64,000 nt of DNA, from contig WGMH01000001.1 of the NCBI GenBank assembly GCA_016125165.1, positions 620,001-684,000 on the forward strand, given 5' to 3'. The notes beneath the pieces are model-generated. The model saw nothing but the letters and a program-made list of their open reading frames with translations, was not told where the DNA came from and searched no databases. The stretch comes from Alphaproteobacteria bacterium (lineage in GTDB: Bacteria > Pseudomonadota > Alphaproteobacteria > Micropepsales > Micropepsaceae). The position numbers and the translations under genes were made by a program. Shown here piece after piece: positions 37,288 through 46,542 of this stretch; position 1 is the stretch's first letter, and each line of letters starts with the position of its first letter.

Positions 37288-38949
37288 TCAATTCGCGCCC
37301 GGCTCCAGAAGGCGCCGTGCGATAACCTGCGCCTGGATTTCGGCTGCGCCCTCGAAGATGTTGAGGATGCGCGCGTCGCACAAAACGCGGCTGATGGGAT
37401 ATTCGAGCGCGAAGCCGTTACCGCCGTGAATCTGCAGTGCGTTGTCGGCGGCAGCCCATGCTACGCGCGCGCCCAGAAGCTTGGCCATGCCCGCTTCCAG
37501 ATCGCAGCGGCGGCCTTCATCTTTTTCGCGGGCGGCGTGATAGGCCAGCTGGCGGGCGATCACGATTTCCACCGCCATCATGGCGAGCTTGTCGCTGACG
37601 CGCGGGAAATTGAAGACCGGCTTGCCAAACTGCAGGCGTTCCGTCGCGTAGCGCAGGCCCAGATCGAGCGCACATTGTGCAACGCCGACCGCGCGGGCTG
37701 CTGTCTGGATGCGCGCGGATTCGAAGGTCTGCATCAATTGCTTGAAGCCCTGCCCTTCTTCGGTGCCAAGCAGATTCTTGACCGGCACTTCGAAGCCATC
37801 GAAGCCGATTTCATATTCCTTCATGCCTCGATAGCCGAGCACTTCGATTTCGCCACCGCTCATGCCGGGAGCGGGGAAGGGGTTACCGTCGGTCCCACGA
37901 GGCTTTTCCGCCAGCAGCATGGAAAGTCCGCGATACCCCGGCTCGGACGTCGTGCGCACCAGAAGCGTCATCACATCGGCGCGCGCGGCATGGGTGATCC
38001 ATGTCTTTGCACCCTGAACCTTGAAAACATTGCCTTCGCGCACGGCACGGCATTTGAGCGCCGCCACGTCGGAACCGCCATTGGGTTCGGTGAAGACGGC
38101 AGTTGGCAGTTTCTCACCACTGGCAAAAAGCGGCAGCCAATACTCGCGCTGCTCCCTGGTGCCGCCCGCGAGAATCAATTCCGCCGCGATTTCCGAGCGC
38201 GTGCCAAGCGAGCCCACGCCAATATAGCCGCGAGACAACTCCTCAGAGACAACGCACATCGCAGTCTTGGACAGACCGGCGCCGCCATATTCCTCCGGGA
38301 TGGTCAGACCGAATACGCCGAGCGCACTCATCTCCTCGACAACATTCATCGGAATGAGCTGGTCCTTCAGGTGCCATTCGTGGGCGTACGGCGTCACCTT
38401 GTCCTGAGCAAAGCGGAAGAATTGCTCACGGATCATGCCCATTGTGTCGTCGAGCCCCGGATCGCCATAGGTGATAGCGCCCTGATGCTTCTCGAGATAT
38501 TCGGCGATGCCCAGTCGCACTTCGCGACGACTGCCAAGTTGGACAAGTTCATCGACCGTCGCGGTCCAGAACGCGCCGACCACGTCGTTGTCGACACCCA
38601 TATTGAACGGGCGCGCAATCTCGCCCTGACTCATGGCGACGCCACCGGCGAGTTGCGCCAGATATTCCGCAAATGCGCAAAGCAGCAGCAACTGCTCGAT
38701 TTCGCCGAAACGCTTTTCGTCGTGGAGGCGACGGCCCCAGCGCGCCATTTGCCGCAGCGCCTCCACATAGGTCGCGTACCAGGCCAGTGCGTGGGCGGAT
38801 CGCTGTTCGCGATCGAGAACCGCACCGCTAATCTTTCCGTCAGGCGCGAGAGAAGTGCGCACGCGTTCACGCGCGGTGGCAAGGAAGCCTTCAGCCGAAA
38901 GCACGGCTTCATCGCAACGGTCAAGAAGATGAGGTGGCAGAGGAAGCAT
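37288..38949 (-). CDS. mcd: (2S)-methylsuccinyl-CoA dehydrogenase
   Basis: The protein has 553 residues, far longer than common acyl-CoA dehydrogenases (about 380). The first 150 residues are the helical N-terminal extension of Mcd (HLLDRCDEAVLSAEGFLA, HALAWYATYVEALRQM), and the rest is an acyl-CoA dehydrogenase with FTEPNGGSD, RGMKEYEIGFDGFEVP and IHGGNGFALEYPISR plus ARILNIFEGAAEIQ. Mcd oxidises methylsuccinyl-CoA to mesaconyl-CoA with FAD, passing electrons to ETF. It lies 93 bases downstream of ccr on the same strand. Confidence 0.93.
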   Translation of the reverse strand: MLPLPPHLLDRCDEAVLSAEGFLATARERVRTSLAPDGKISGAVLDREQRSAHALAWYATYVEALRQMARWGRRLHDEKRFGEIEQLLLLCAFAEYLAQLAGGVAMSQGEIARPFNMGVDNDVVGAFWTATVDELVQLGSRREVRLGIAEYLEKHQGAITYGDPGLDDTMGMIREQFFRFAQDKVTPYAHEWHLKDQLIPMNVVEEMSALGVFGLTIPEEYGGAGLSKTAMCVVSEELSRGYIGVGSLGTRSEIAAELILAGGTREQREYWLPLFASGEKLPTAVFTEPNGGSDVAALKCRAVREGNVFKVQGAKTWITHAARADVMTLLVRTTSEPGYRGLSMLLAEKPRGTDGNPFPAPGMSGGEIEVLGYRGMKEYEIGFDGFEVPVKNLLGTEEGQGFKQLMQTFESARIQTAARAVGVAQCALDLGLRYATERLQFGKPVFNFPRVSDKLAMMAVEIVIARQLAYHAAREKDEGRRCDLEAGMAKLLGARVAWAAADNALQIHGGNGFALEYPISRVLCDARILNIFEGAAEIQAQVIARRLLEPGAN

Positions 38950-39042
38950 TGGCGAGTTTCCGAAAGAAGGTCCGTGATAATGCCGCGTTTCCACGCGCCA
39001 GACCAACAGGTGGCGCACGGAAATGCGAATGTGTGAAATTGC

Positions 39043-40326
39043 TCAGCCCTTGCTGGCTTCCAGCACGTCCTCATAGGTTTTGAGGCCGGGGCGTTGCGCG
39101 TTCACCAGCACGGCCATGTTGCCGGGCAGATGTTCGTTTTTCCACATCTTGGTGTGCGCACGCGGAATATCCGCCCAAGGGAAGACTTCGCTCATGCACG
39201 GATCAAGACGGCGTTCCACCATCAGGCGGTTGGCCTGCGATGCCTGCATCAGATTGGCAAAGTGCGAACCCTGAATGCGCTTCTGGCGCATCCACACATA
39301 GCGCGCGTCGAAGGTGATGTTGTAACCGGTGGTGCCCGCGCAGAACACGACCATGCCGCCACGCTTCACCACAAGGCATGAGACGGGGAAGGTCGATTCG
39401 CCCGGATGTTCGAACACCATGTCGACATCGTTGCCCTTGCCGGTGATGTCCCAGATCGCCTTGCCAAACTTGCGCGCTTCCTTCGTCCAGGCATCATATT
39501 CGGGCGTGCCGACCGTTGGCATCTGGCCCCAGCAGTTGAAATCCTTGCGGTTCAACACACCCTTGGCACCGAGAGACAGCACGAATTCGCGCTTCGATTC
39601 ATCGGAAATCACGCCGATCGCGTTTGCGCCCGACACCGCGCAAAGCTGCACTGCGAAAGAGCCAAGCCCGCCAGACGCACCCCAGATAAGGACGTTGTGA
39701 CCGGGACGCAGGATGTGCGGACGGTGACCGAAGAACATACGGTAGGTGGTAGCAAGGGTCAGCGTGTAGCACGCGGCCTCTTCCCAAGAGAGATGTTTCG
39801 GCCGCTCCATGAGCTGGCGGTCCTGCACGCGGCAGAACTGCGCGAACGAACCATCGGGTGTCTCGTAACCCCAGATGCGCTGGGAAGGCGAAAACATCGG
39901 ATCGCCGCCGTTGCACTCTTCGTCGTCGCCATCGTCCTGATTGCAGTGCACGACCACTTCATCGCCGACTTTCCAGCGCGTGACCTTCGAGCCCACGGCC
40001 CACACGATGCCAGACGCATCGGAGCCTGCGATGTGATACGGATTCTTGTGACCGTCGATTGGCGAAATGGGTGTGCCGAGGCCGGCCCAAACCCCGTTGT
40101 AGTTCACGCCCGCGGCCATCACGAGCACGAGCACGTCGTGGGAATCGAGCGACCAGGTGGGCACGACTTCCATCTGGAAGGATTGCTCGGGCGGCCCGTG
40201 GCGTTCCTTGCGGATGGTCCAGGCGTGCATGTTCTTCGGCACATGGCCGAGCGGCGGAATTTCGCCGATGTCGTAGAGATCCTTGTAGACCTCGAGCTGC
40301 GGCTTTGCTTCGGCGGATGATGCCAT
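39043..40326 (-). CDS. ccr: crotonyl-CoA carboxylase/reductase
   Basis: The 427-residue protein is a medium-chain dehydrogenase with the unmistakable Ccr sequence: DLYDIGEIPPLGHVPKNMHAW, GVNYNGVWAGLGTPISPIDG, IWGASGGLGSFAVQL for NADPH, the CO2-pocket regions and FEHPGESTFPVSCLV with the Phe/Asn/Glu/His carboxylating loop. It reductively carboxylates crotonyl-CoA to ethylmalonyl-CoA, the committed step of the ethylmalonyl-CoA pathway. Its own promoter should be in the 142-base gap above; mcd follows. Confidence 0.97.
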   Translation of the reverse strand: MASSAEAKPQLEVYKDLYDIGEIPPLGHVPKNMHAWTIRKERHGPPEQSFQMEVVPTWSLDSHDVLVLVMAAGVNYNGVWAGLGTPISPIDGHKNPYHIAGSDASGIVWAVGSKVTRWKVGDEVVVHCNQDDGDDEECNGGDPMFSPSQRIWGYETPDGSFAQFCRVQDRQLMERPKHLSWEEAACYTLTLATTYRMFFGHRPHILRPGHNVLIWGASGGLGSFAVQLCAVSGANAIGVISDESKREFVLSLGAKGVLNRKDFNCWGQMPTVGTPEYDAWTKEARKFGKAIWDITGKGNDVDMVFEHPGESTFPVSCLVVKRGGMVVFCAGTTGYNITFDARYVWMRQKRIQGSHFANLMQASQANRLMVERRLDPCMSEVFPWADIPRAHTKMWKNEHLPGNMAVLVNAQRPGLKTYEDVLEASKG

Positions 40327-40405
40327 CGTTCCTCAAGTCCCCTGTGCGTTCCGCTTTTTGCGTGGCTTATTTTGCGGGTGCGAAGTAAGCCCGCGGTCGC
40401 GCTGC

Positions 40406-40413
40406 ATTGCAAT
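40406..40413. promoter_or_regulatory. ATTGCAAT palindrome upstream of ccr
   Basis: The self-complementary ATTGCAAT lies about 80 bases upstream of the ccr start, inside the only non-coding gap of the operon. The ScfR/RamB/PccR family of short-chain acyl-CoA regulators is known to bind TTTGCAAA-type sites, so the TTGCAA core is suggestive. It is a single 8-mer and could be chance. Confidence 0.25.
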
Positions 40414-40468
40414 AGGAAAGGCAGTTAATGCCTCTGAATGGATATTCCTTGTAATTATGTTACCGGGA

Positions 40469-40774
40469 TCATGCGCGCCGCTGTCCGAACGGTTTCCGCG
40501 CCTTCCCGCTGGCTTTTGCGCCTATTTCCTTGAGTTTCACAGCTTGCCGCATGGATAGTGATGCACCGGGCGAACCTTTTTCCGGATCGCCGAAGGCGCG
40601 GCCATAGGTCTCGACCCGCCCTTCGACCGAACCCAGAAACTCACCTTCCCAATCCGACAGCTTCACGCCGGAAACCTCCGCCTGCTTCCGCGCACGGCGT
40701 AGCGCCTTCAGGGCGGCGCGCTTGGCTGCTTCCTTCTGCTTGGCGCGCTGATCGGCAGGCGGCTTCTGTTTCAT
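40469..40774 (-). CDS. conserved basic hypothetical protein
   Basis: The 101-residue protein is very Lys/Arg-rich and mostly helical (RAKQKEAAKRAALKALRRARKQAEVSG), with a conserved later block YGRAFGDPEKGSPGASLSMRQAVKLKEIG. Similar blocks occur in conserved alphaproteobacterial hypothetical proteins, but no function is known to me. It follows the DUF1684 gene by 4 bases on the same strand; an alternative start at 40807 would overlap it. Confidence 0.75.
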   Translation of the reverse strand: MKQKPPADQRAKQKEAAKRAALKALRRARKQAEVSGVKLSDWEGEFLGSVEGRVETYGRAFGDPEKGSPGASLSMRQAVKLKEIGAKASGKARKPFGQRRA

Positions 40775-40778
40775 CGCG

Positions 40779-41663
40779 TCAGTGCTTTGTGTGCGGGTCT
40801 TTCTCACCTGCCCTCATAGCAAGCTGGATAGCATCGACCGCGTAAGGACAGTTGTAGAACGTGGAGCGCGCACAATTGGGATTGTAGGCATAGTTGAAAT
40901 CGATGGTCAGCGTCTTCGGCGGAAATTTGCCGAAGCCGTCCACATCGACATAGCGCCCAGCGCCATAGGTCACTTTGCCCGTGAGATCATCGGTGAAGAA
41001 ACTCGCCAGCGATTCGATCTTCGCGGGCTCCTTTGCATCGGCATAGAAGGGCAGCACGATTTTCTTGCCTTGTAGTGCGAAGGTTGCGTCGCCGACGTGG
41101 TAGAAGATCTTGTCGGTGCCGCGTGACGTTTTGAACAAATGGCCTTCCGCGGACTTCGCTGCCTTGAACGATGCCGTCACCTTGTAAGCCGGATCATAGG
41201 GGAAATAGTCGAGACCCTTGAATGCCTTTGCTTCCTTGCTCTGCTGATTATAGACAAAGATACGAAGGCCGGTCTTCTCCGGTGCGATTTGCGTCATGGC
41301 GCCTGCAACATCCACGTCTTTTGCGATCGGAATGCCCTTGCCGAGCGCGTCGAGGTCGAACGCCGCGCCACCCCTCGTCAACGTCGGACGGCCATGGATA
41401 AGCGATGCGACAAACACCGCTTTTTTTTCCACACCTTTCACCCAATGATAACTCGCCGGATTGCCGGGCTTACCGACCAACGACTGCGCTTCGCCATCAC
41501 CGATATAGGCGGCATCGGCGATCTTCAGGATCGCGTGCGCCTTGGTGGAATAGGCAGCGTTGTCGTCTTTCAGGCTTTGTTGCCAGGCTGCTTCATCTTG
41601 GGTGAGCGCCATGGCGGGAGAAGCGGCAAGGAGAGCTAGAGCAAACACGGAACCAAATCGCAT
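40779..41663 (-). CDS. DUF1684 family secreted protein
   Basis: The roughly 294-residue protein has a signal peptide (FGSVFALALLAASPAMA). The DUF1684 hallmarks are YDPAYKVTASF, ASFFTDDLTGKVTYGAGRYVDVD and the tail TIDFNYAYNPNCARSTFYNCPYA...AIQLAMRAGEKDP. The function is unknown; members are often extracytoplasmic. ATG at 41663 was chosen because AAGGA sits at a proper distance (8 bases) from it but directly abuts the ATG at 41672. Confidence 0.88.
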   Translation of the reverse strand: MRFGSVFALALLAASPAMALTQDEAAWQQSLKDDNAAYSTKAHAILKIADAAYIGDGEAQSLVGKPGNPASYHWVKGVEKKAVFVASLIHGRPTLTRGGAAFDLDALGKGIPIAKDVDVAGAMTQIAPEKTGLRIFVYNQQSKEAKAFKGLDYFPYDPAYKVTASFKAAKSAEGHLFKTSRGTDKIFYHVGDATFALQGKKIVLPFYADAKEPAKIESLASFFTDDLTGKVTYGAGRYVDVDGFGKFPPKTLTIDFNYAYNPNCARSTFYNCPYAVDAIQLAMRAGEKDPHTKH

Positions 41664-41781
41664 TGGAAACATCCTTGGGGAACTTCACTGAACACACCGC
41701 CATCCTAGCATCCATCGACGAAGCGCAAAGCGGGGAGAAAAAGCTTGCGAAAGCCCCCGATTTCCCGCAATCCGCACAGGC

Positions 41782-43002
41782 ATGGAAAATCTGGTCGCAG
41801 GGCTCGCCTTCGCCGCAACGGCGGCATTCCTCTTCTGGCCCAAGGTCCGCAACAATACCGCCTGGCAGGCAACGGTTACGCCGCTCGCGTCCATCATCGG
41901 CTCGGGCTTTCTGATATCGCTGCCACTTCTGGCCGATACGGTCGGTGGCTACGCCACTTTGGCCATGATGGTATTGGTGGCGATCGGTTACGCCATCGGT
42001 GGCGCGATCCGCTTCAATATCCTGAACGGCGAAAAACTGTTCGATGCGAAGGAACCGAAATACCTCTTCGGCATAGAGCGGCTCTCGCATGCGGCGCTAA
42101 TCTTCGCCTATGTCATTTCGGTAACCTACTATCTGTCGCTACTCGCCGCCTTCCTGATGAAGGGCATCGGCGTTCAAAGCGATTTCGATGAAAAATTCGT
42201 CACCACCGCCGCGCTCGCCTTCATCGGCATCTATGGCTATCTGCGCGGTCTGCACGCCCTTGAGGCATTGGAAGAATACGCCGTCTCGCTCAAGCTTGCG
42301 GTGATCGCCGCCGTTCTGGCCGCGCTGGTGTGGCTGAACGGCGTGGAGCTTCTCGGCGGCACATGGAAGATCGCCGCGCCCTTCGACATGCCGGGCTGGC
42401 ATGATCTGCGCGTCGTCTTCGGCCTTCTCATCGTGGTGCAAGGCTTTGAAACATCGCGCTTCCTGAAGGGCGTTTATGAGCCCAAGGAACGCGTGCGCAC
42501 CATGCGCTATGCGCAATGGCTGTCAGCGGCGATCTATCTCGCGTTCTTCGTGCTTGCAATGACAGTGGCGCACGAACATTCGGGCAAACCCGATATCGCG
42601 GGCGTTGTCGGCATGATGAGTAAGGTCGCGTCGATCCTCGCGGTTCTGTTGGTGGGCGGGGCCATCTTCGCGCAAGCCTCCGCCGCCATCGCCGATACCA
42701 TCGGCGGCGCGGGCCTGTCCGAGGAAGCAAGCGAAGGCACGATCAAGCGCAAATATGCCTATCCGCTGATCGGTGCGTTCGGCATTGTGCTTGTCTGGTC
42801 CGCCAACATTCTAGACATCGTGGCGCTGGCCAGCCGCGCTTTCGCGGGCTTCTATGCGCTCCAATGCCTCGTCGCCGCCTTCACCGCGCAAGCCGCGCCG
42901 AACGTCAAACATCGCTGGCCGCATACCATTTGGTTCGCGGCGTTGGGCCTCTTGGCGCTTGGCATCACCATCCTCGGCATTCCCGCGGAAGGCGGCGGAT
43001 AG
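41782..43002 (+). CDS. multi-pass membrane protein, possible APC/LeuT-fold transporter
   Basis: The 406-residue protein has about eleven hydrophobic helices. The first contains TPLASIIGSGFLISLPLL, where the small-residue GSG break resembles the unwound helix 1 of APC-superfamily transporters; later blocks are VVQGFETSRFLKGVYEPKERVRTMRYAQWLSAAIY and GGAIFAQASAAIADTIGGAGLSEEAS. I do not recognise the specific family. It stands between divergent DUF1684 and the convergent serine hydrolase, inside the ethylmalonyl-CoA region, so transport of a C2-C5 acid or amino acid is a guess. Confidence 0.75.
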   Translation: MENLVAGLAFAATAAFLFWPKVRNNTAWQATVTPLASIIGSGFLISLPLLADTVGGYATLAMMVLVAIGYAIGGAIRFNILNGEKLFDAKEPKYLFGIERLSHAALIFAYVISVTYYLSLLAAFLMKGIGVQSDFDEKFVTTAALAFIGIYGYLRGLHALEALEEYAVSLKLAVIAAVLAALVWLNGVELLGGTWKIAAPFDMPGWHDLRVVFGLLIVVQGFETSRFLKGVYEPKERVRTMRYAQWLSAAIYLAFFVLAMTVAHEHSGKPDIAGVVGMMSKVASILAVLLVGGAIFAQASAAIADTIGGAGLSEEASEGTIKRKYAYPLIGAFGIVLVWSANILDIVALASRAFAGFYALQCLVAAFTAQAAPNVKHRWPHTIWFAALGLLALGITILGIPAEGGG

Positions 43003-43003
43003 C

Positions 43004-44344
43004 CTATTTCTCTGGATGCGTCAGCGCCTGATAAACCAGCGCTTGCGACAAGGGTACCAGCGGATTGTATTCGGCGGAACGGTCGAAGCGCTGGATCATG
43101 CCTAGAAAGAAAAGATCGTTTTTCGGATCGATCCAGAACCACGTACCTGCCGCGCCGCCCCAGGAAATCGTGCCCGTTCCGGCAAGCGTTCCGGCTTTGG
43201 CATTGTTCTTCACCAGGGCGACGTCTAACCCGTAACCGAACGCATCGTCGCCAAAGGCCGTGCGCTCATTGTTGCGGTAGAACGGCACCACGGTTGATTC
43301 CAGATGATCGGATTCAATCATGGCGATGCTCGCGGGCGAGAGAATGCGCGCGCCGTCCAACTCTCCGCCATTGAGGATCATCTGGCAGAATCGCGCATAG
43401 TCGCGCGTGGTGGACACCGTGCCGCCGCCACCGGAATCGAGCGTGGGGTCTTTGGTGAAATCCTGCAAAGCCGGAAACATCTCGTGCGTGATTTCGACAA
43501 GCTGCCCGTTCATCGGGTTGACGCCATAGGCGCCCGCAAGGCGCTTTGCGTTTGCCGCCGGCACGTAAAATCCCGTGTCGTTCATGCCGAGCGGCTTGAA
43601 GATGTTTGCCGCCATGAAATCGGCAAAACGCATGCCGCTGAGCTTTTCGATGATGTAGCCCTGAATATCGACGCCGATGGAATAGGACCAGCGCGTGCCC
43701 GGCTGAAAGCGCAGCGGGATGGTCGCGATGCGGTCGATCATGTCTTTCAATCCATGCGCCTCGAACACTTTCTTGGCGATGAATTGCTGATCGACCCAAT
43801 TGTCGTCTGCGAGGCCATAGCCGAAGCCGGACGTGTGCGTCATCAGCTCGCGCATCGTCGGCGGATGTTTCATGTCTTCGAGAATCGGCTCGCCGTGCTT
43901 GTCGAGACCCGCGAACACTTTGAGGTTCGCAAATTCCGGAACGTACTTCGCAACCGGATCGTCGAGCCGCCACTTGCCCTGTTCGTAGAGGATCATCATG
44001 GCCACGCCGGTCATGGGCTTGGTCTGTGAGTACATGCGGAAGATCGTGTCGGGACCCACTTTGGTCCCGTTCATGCCGCTGGCGGTGCCGTAGCTGTCGA
44101 AGCTGACGAGCTTGCCGTGCCGCACCAGCATGGTCTGAATGCCGGCCACTTTGCCCGTATCCACCTGCTCATGCATGGCCGCGGTCAGCCGGGTCAACCG
44201 CGCCGGATCGAAACCGGCAACCGGCATGGTCTCGGTGGCGGCCGGGCGCGGTGCCGGTTTGGCCGCTTTGGGTTTTGCCAAAGCGGGCGTGGCAATGCTG
44301 AGTGCAGCCGCGCATAGCGCCGCCAGAAATACGTGCCGATTCAT
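43004..44344 (-). CDS. secreted serine hydrolase, beta-lactamase class C/EstB fold
   Basis: The 446-residue protein has a signal peptide ending ATPALA and a PBP-like hydrolase domain. The nucleophile is Ser106 in YSQTK (S-x-x-K with Lys109), the Y-x-N counterpart is Y220-S-I and the KTG counterpart is probably SWGGAAGTW. The family name is beta-lactamase, but these proteins are mostly esterases or D-amino-acid peptidases; the Ile in place of Asn and the missing KTG argue against lactam resistance. It faces the membrane protein gene (1 base apart). Confidence 0.88.
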   Translation of the reverse strand: MNRHVFLAALCAAALSIATPALAKPKAAKPAPRPAATETMPVAGFDPARLTRLTAAMHEQVDTGKVAGIQTMLVRHGKLVSFDSYGTASGMNGTKVGPDTIFRMYSQTKPMTGVAMMILYEQGKWRLDDPVAKYVPEFANLKVFAGLDKHGEPILEDMKHPPTMRELMTHTSGFGYGLADDNWVDQQFIAKKVFEAHGLKDMIDRIATIPLRFQPGTRWSYSIGVDIQGYIIEKLSGMRFADFMAANIFKPLGMNDTGFYVPAANAKRLAGAYGVNPMNGQLVEITHEMFPALQDFTKDPTLDSGGGGTVSTTRDYARFCQMILNGGELDGARILSPASIAMIESDHLESTVVPFYRNNERTAFGDDAFGYGLDVALVKNNAKAGTLAGTGTISWGGAAGTWFWIDPKNDLFFLGMIQRFDRSAEYNPLVPLSQALVYQALTHPEK

Positions 44345-44436
44345 GGTGTTTCCCCGGGTCCTTAGGCCGCAGCTTACCGATTGTGTCCCTGCGGGCAATT
44401 GCATCGCACTTATGTTGCAGTGCACAGTGCGCCGCC

Positions 44437-46392
44437 ATGACCCAAGACAAGCCCTGGATCTTCCGCACCTACGCGGGCCACTCGAGCGCCCAGGCCTCGA
44501 ATACGCTTTATCGCTCCAATCTTGCCAAAGGTCAGACCGGCCTTTCGGTTGCCTTCGATCTGCCCACGCAGACGGGCTATGACAGCGATCACCCATTGGC
44601 CAAAGGCGAGGTTGGCAAGGTGGGTGTTCCCATTGGTCATCTGGGAGATATGCGCACGCTGTTCGAGGGCATTCCGCTCGAACGCATGAACACCTCCATG
44701 ACGATCAACGCGCCGGCCGCCTGGCTGCTGGCGCTGTATGTTGCGGTAGCCGACGAGCAGGGTGCGCCGCGCACATCGCTGACCGGCACAACGCAGAATG
44801 ACATCATCAAGGAATACCTGGCGCGCGGCACCTATATCTTCCCACCCAAACCCGCCTTGCGCCTGACCACCGACACGATCGCCTTCACCACCTCGGAATT
44901 GCCCAAGTGGAATCCGATCAACATCTGCTCCTATCATTTGCAGGAAGCCGGTGCCGATGCGGTTGAGGAAGCGGCCTTCGCGCTTGCCGCCGCTATTGCT
45001 GTGCTCGATGCCGCAAAGGAACGCGGCGCGATTCCGCTCGAACAATTCCCGCAAGCCGTGGGGCGCATCTCGTTCTTCGTGAACTCCGGCGTGAAGTTCA
45101 TCACCGAAATCTGCAAGCTGCGCGCGATGGGTCAGATCTGGGATTCGATCACACGCGAACGCTATGGTGTGGAAGACCCGAAGCTGCGCCTGTTCCGATA
45201 TGGCGTGCAGGTCAATTCGCTCGGGCTCACCGAGCAGCAGCCGGAAAATAATGTCTATCGCATCCTGTTCGGCATGCTCGGCGTTACGCTGTCGAAGAAC
45301 GCACGTGCGCGCGCTGTGCAGCTTCCGGCGTGGAACGAAGCGCTGGGTTTGCCGCGCCCATGGGATCAGCAATGGTCGCTGCGCCTGCAACAGATCGGCG
45401 CCTATGAAACCGACATGCTCGAATATGGCGACATCTTCGATGGTTCGAAGGTTATCGGCGAGAAGGTGGCACAGCTCACCGAACAAATCCGCGCCGAGAT
45501 CGCGCGCATCGAAGCCATGGGCGGCGCGGCCACGCAGGAGGCGCTCGAATATATGAAGGAGCGGCTCGTCGCCTCCAACGCCGCGCGCGTGGAAGAGCTG
45601 GAAACCGCCGAAGAAATCCGCGTCGGCGTGAACGCCTACACCGAAACAGAACCTTCGCCGCTTACCGTCGGCAGCGGACATTTCGTGGTTGTCGACGAGC
45701 GCGTCGAGCACGAACAGATCGCGCGGCTTCAGGCATGGCGTGCGCAGCGTGACGAAAAGAAAGTCGCGGCGGCGCTGGCGGGGCTGGAACGTGCGGCGAA
45801 GGAAAACATCAACATCATGCCTGCATCGATCGCATGCGCGAAGGCGGGCGTGACGACGGGCGAATGGTCGGAAGGCCTTCGCCACATCTTCGGGCAGTAT
45901 CGCGGTCCCACCGGCGTTGCCGCCACCGCGCCGGCGCGCAACGACGAACGCATCGTCGCCTTGCGCGATGAGGTGGATGCCGCCTCCAAGAAACTCGGCC
46001 GCAAACTCACCTTTCTCGTCGCCAAACCGGGACTGGACGGCCATTCCAACGGCGCCGAACAGATCGCCATCCGCGCCCGCGATGCCGGCATGGCCGTGAT
46101 CTACAATGGCATCCGCTTCACGGCGGACGAGATCGTGGACGCCGCGCGTGAGAAGAAGCCTCACGTCGTCGGGCTTTCCATCCTCTCAGGCAGCCATGTT
46201 CCTCTGGCGGGTGAAGTGGTGGCCAAGCTGAAGGATGCAGGGCTTGGCGATGTGAAGGTCGTGGCGGGCGGGATCATCCCCCCCGAAGATGAAGCCGTGC
46301 TGAAAGAGGCTGGCGTGGCTGCCGTCTATAGTCCGAAAGACTACGACCTCAACCAGATCATGCGCGGCATCGTTTCGCTGACGCAGACCTGA
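44437..46392 (+). CDS. ecm: ethylmalonyl-CoA mutase
   Basis: The 651-residue protein has a mutase TIM barrel (GLSVAFDLPTQTGYDSDHP, TINAPAAWLLALY, VQVNSLGLTEQQPENNVYRI) and a C-terminal cobalamin domain with the base-off motif LDGHSNGAEQIA (DxHxxG, about residue 535) and SILSGSH. A single-chain mutase about 650 long with DGHSNG belongs to the Ecm group, distinct from the longer methylmalonyl-CoA mutase. It isomerises (2R)-ethylmalonyl-CoA to (2S)-methylsuccinyl-CoA, between Ccr and Mcd. Confidence 0.93.
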   Translation: MTQDKPWIFRTYAGHSSAQASNTLYRSNLAKGQTGLSVAFDLPTQTGYDSDHPLAKGEVGKVGVPIGHLGDMRTLFEGIPLERMNTSMTINAPAAWLLALYVAVADEQGAPRTSLTGTTQNDIIKEYLARGTYIFPPKPALRLTTDTIAFTTSELPKWNPINICSYHLQEAGADAVEEAAFALAAAIAVLDAAKERGAIPLEQFPQAVGRISFFVNSGVKFITEICKLRAMGQIWDSITRERYGVEDPKLRLFRYGVQVNSLGLTEQQPENNVYRILFGMLGVTLSKNARARAVQLPAWNEALGLPRPWDQQWSLRLQQIGAYETDMLEYGDIFDGSKVIGEKVAQLTEQIRAEIARIEAMGGAATQEALEYMKERLVASNAARVEELETAEEIRVGVNAYTETEPSPLTVGSGHFVVVDERVEHEQIARLQAWRAQRDEKKVAAALAGLERAAKENINIMPASIACAKAGVTTGEWSEGLRHIFGQYRGPTGVAATAPARNDERIVALRDEVDAASKKLGRKLTFLVAKPGLDGHSNGAEQIAIRARDAGMAVIYNGIRFTADEIVDAAREKKPHVVGLSILSGSHVPLAGEVVAKLKDAGLGDVKVVAGGIIPPEDEAVLKEAGVAAVYSPKDYDLNQIMRGIVSLTQT

Positions 46393-46413
46393 GTGAGCTG
46401 CTTCTGCGTAAGG

Positions 46414-46442
46414 CACCACGACGACACGGTCGTCGCGCGGTG
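46414..46442 (+). terminator. possible hairpin downstream of ecm
   Basis: CGACGAC (46419-46425) pairs with GTCGTCG (46429-46435) around ACG; the outer CACC (46414-46417) can pair with GGTG (46439-46442). It lies 21 bases after the ecm stop. No T-run follows, so termination is only a possibility. Confidence 0.35.
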
Positions 46443-46527
46443 GGGGCGTTGGCATAGCAGGAGCCAAGTTTCAGGCATGGAATCGTCACCCGCCGCAATC
46501 CGGACACAATCCAGCCCCGAAGCGGAC

Positions 46528-46542
46528 TTAACCATCCCTTTA
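46528..46542 (+). promoter_or_regulatory. CtrA-like binding box
   Basis: TTAACCATCCCTTTA matches the cell-cycle regulator CtrA consensus TTAA-N7-TTAA with one mismatch in the second half, and the first half is the full TTAACCAT half-site. It lies 43 bases before the ATG of the membrane protein at 46585, as expected for a box over a -35 region. Confidence 0.5.

Noticed and set aside
37192-39036. Open frame of about 614 codons on the plus strand opposite mcd
   Set aside because: No recognisable domain, and the opposite frame is a full Mcd with conserved motifs.
43004-44344. Antibiotic-resistance beta-lactamase
   Set aside because: The Y-x-N Asn and the KTG triad are not conserved (YSI, no KTG); the protein fits the EstB-like hydrolases instead.
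44410-46164. Open frame of about 584 codons on the minus strand opposite ecm
   Set aside because: No domain; the ecm frame carries all mutase and cobalamin motifs.
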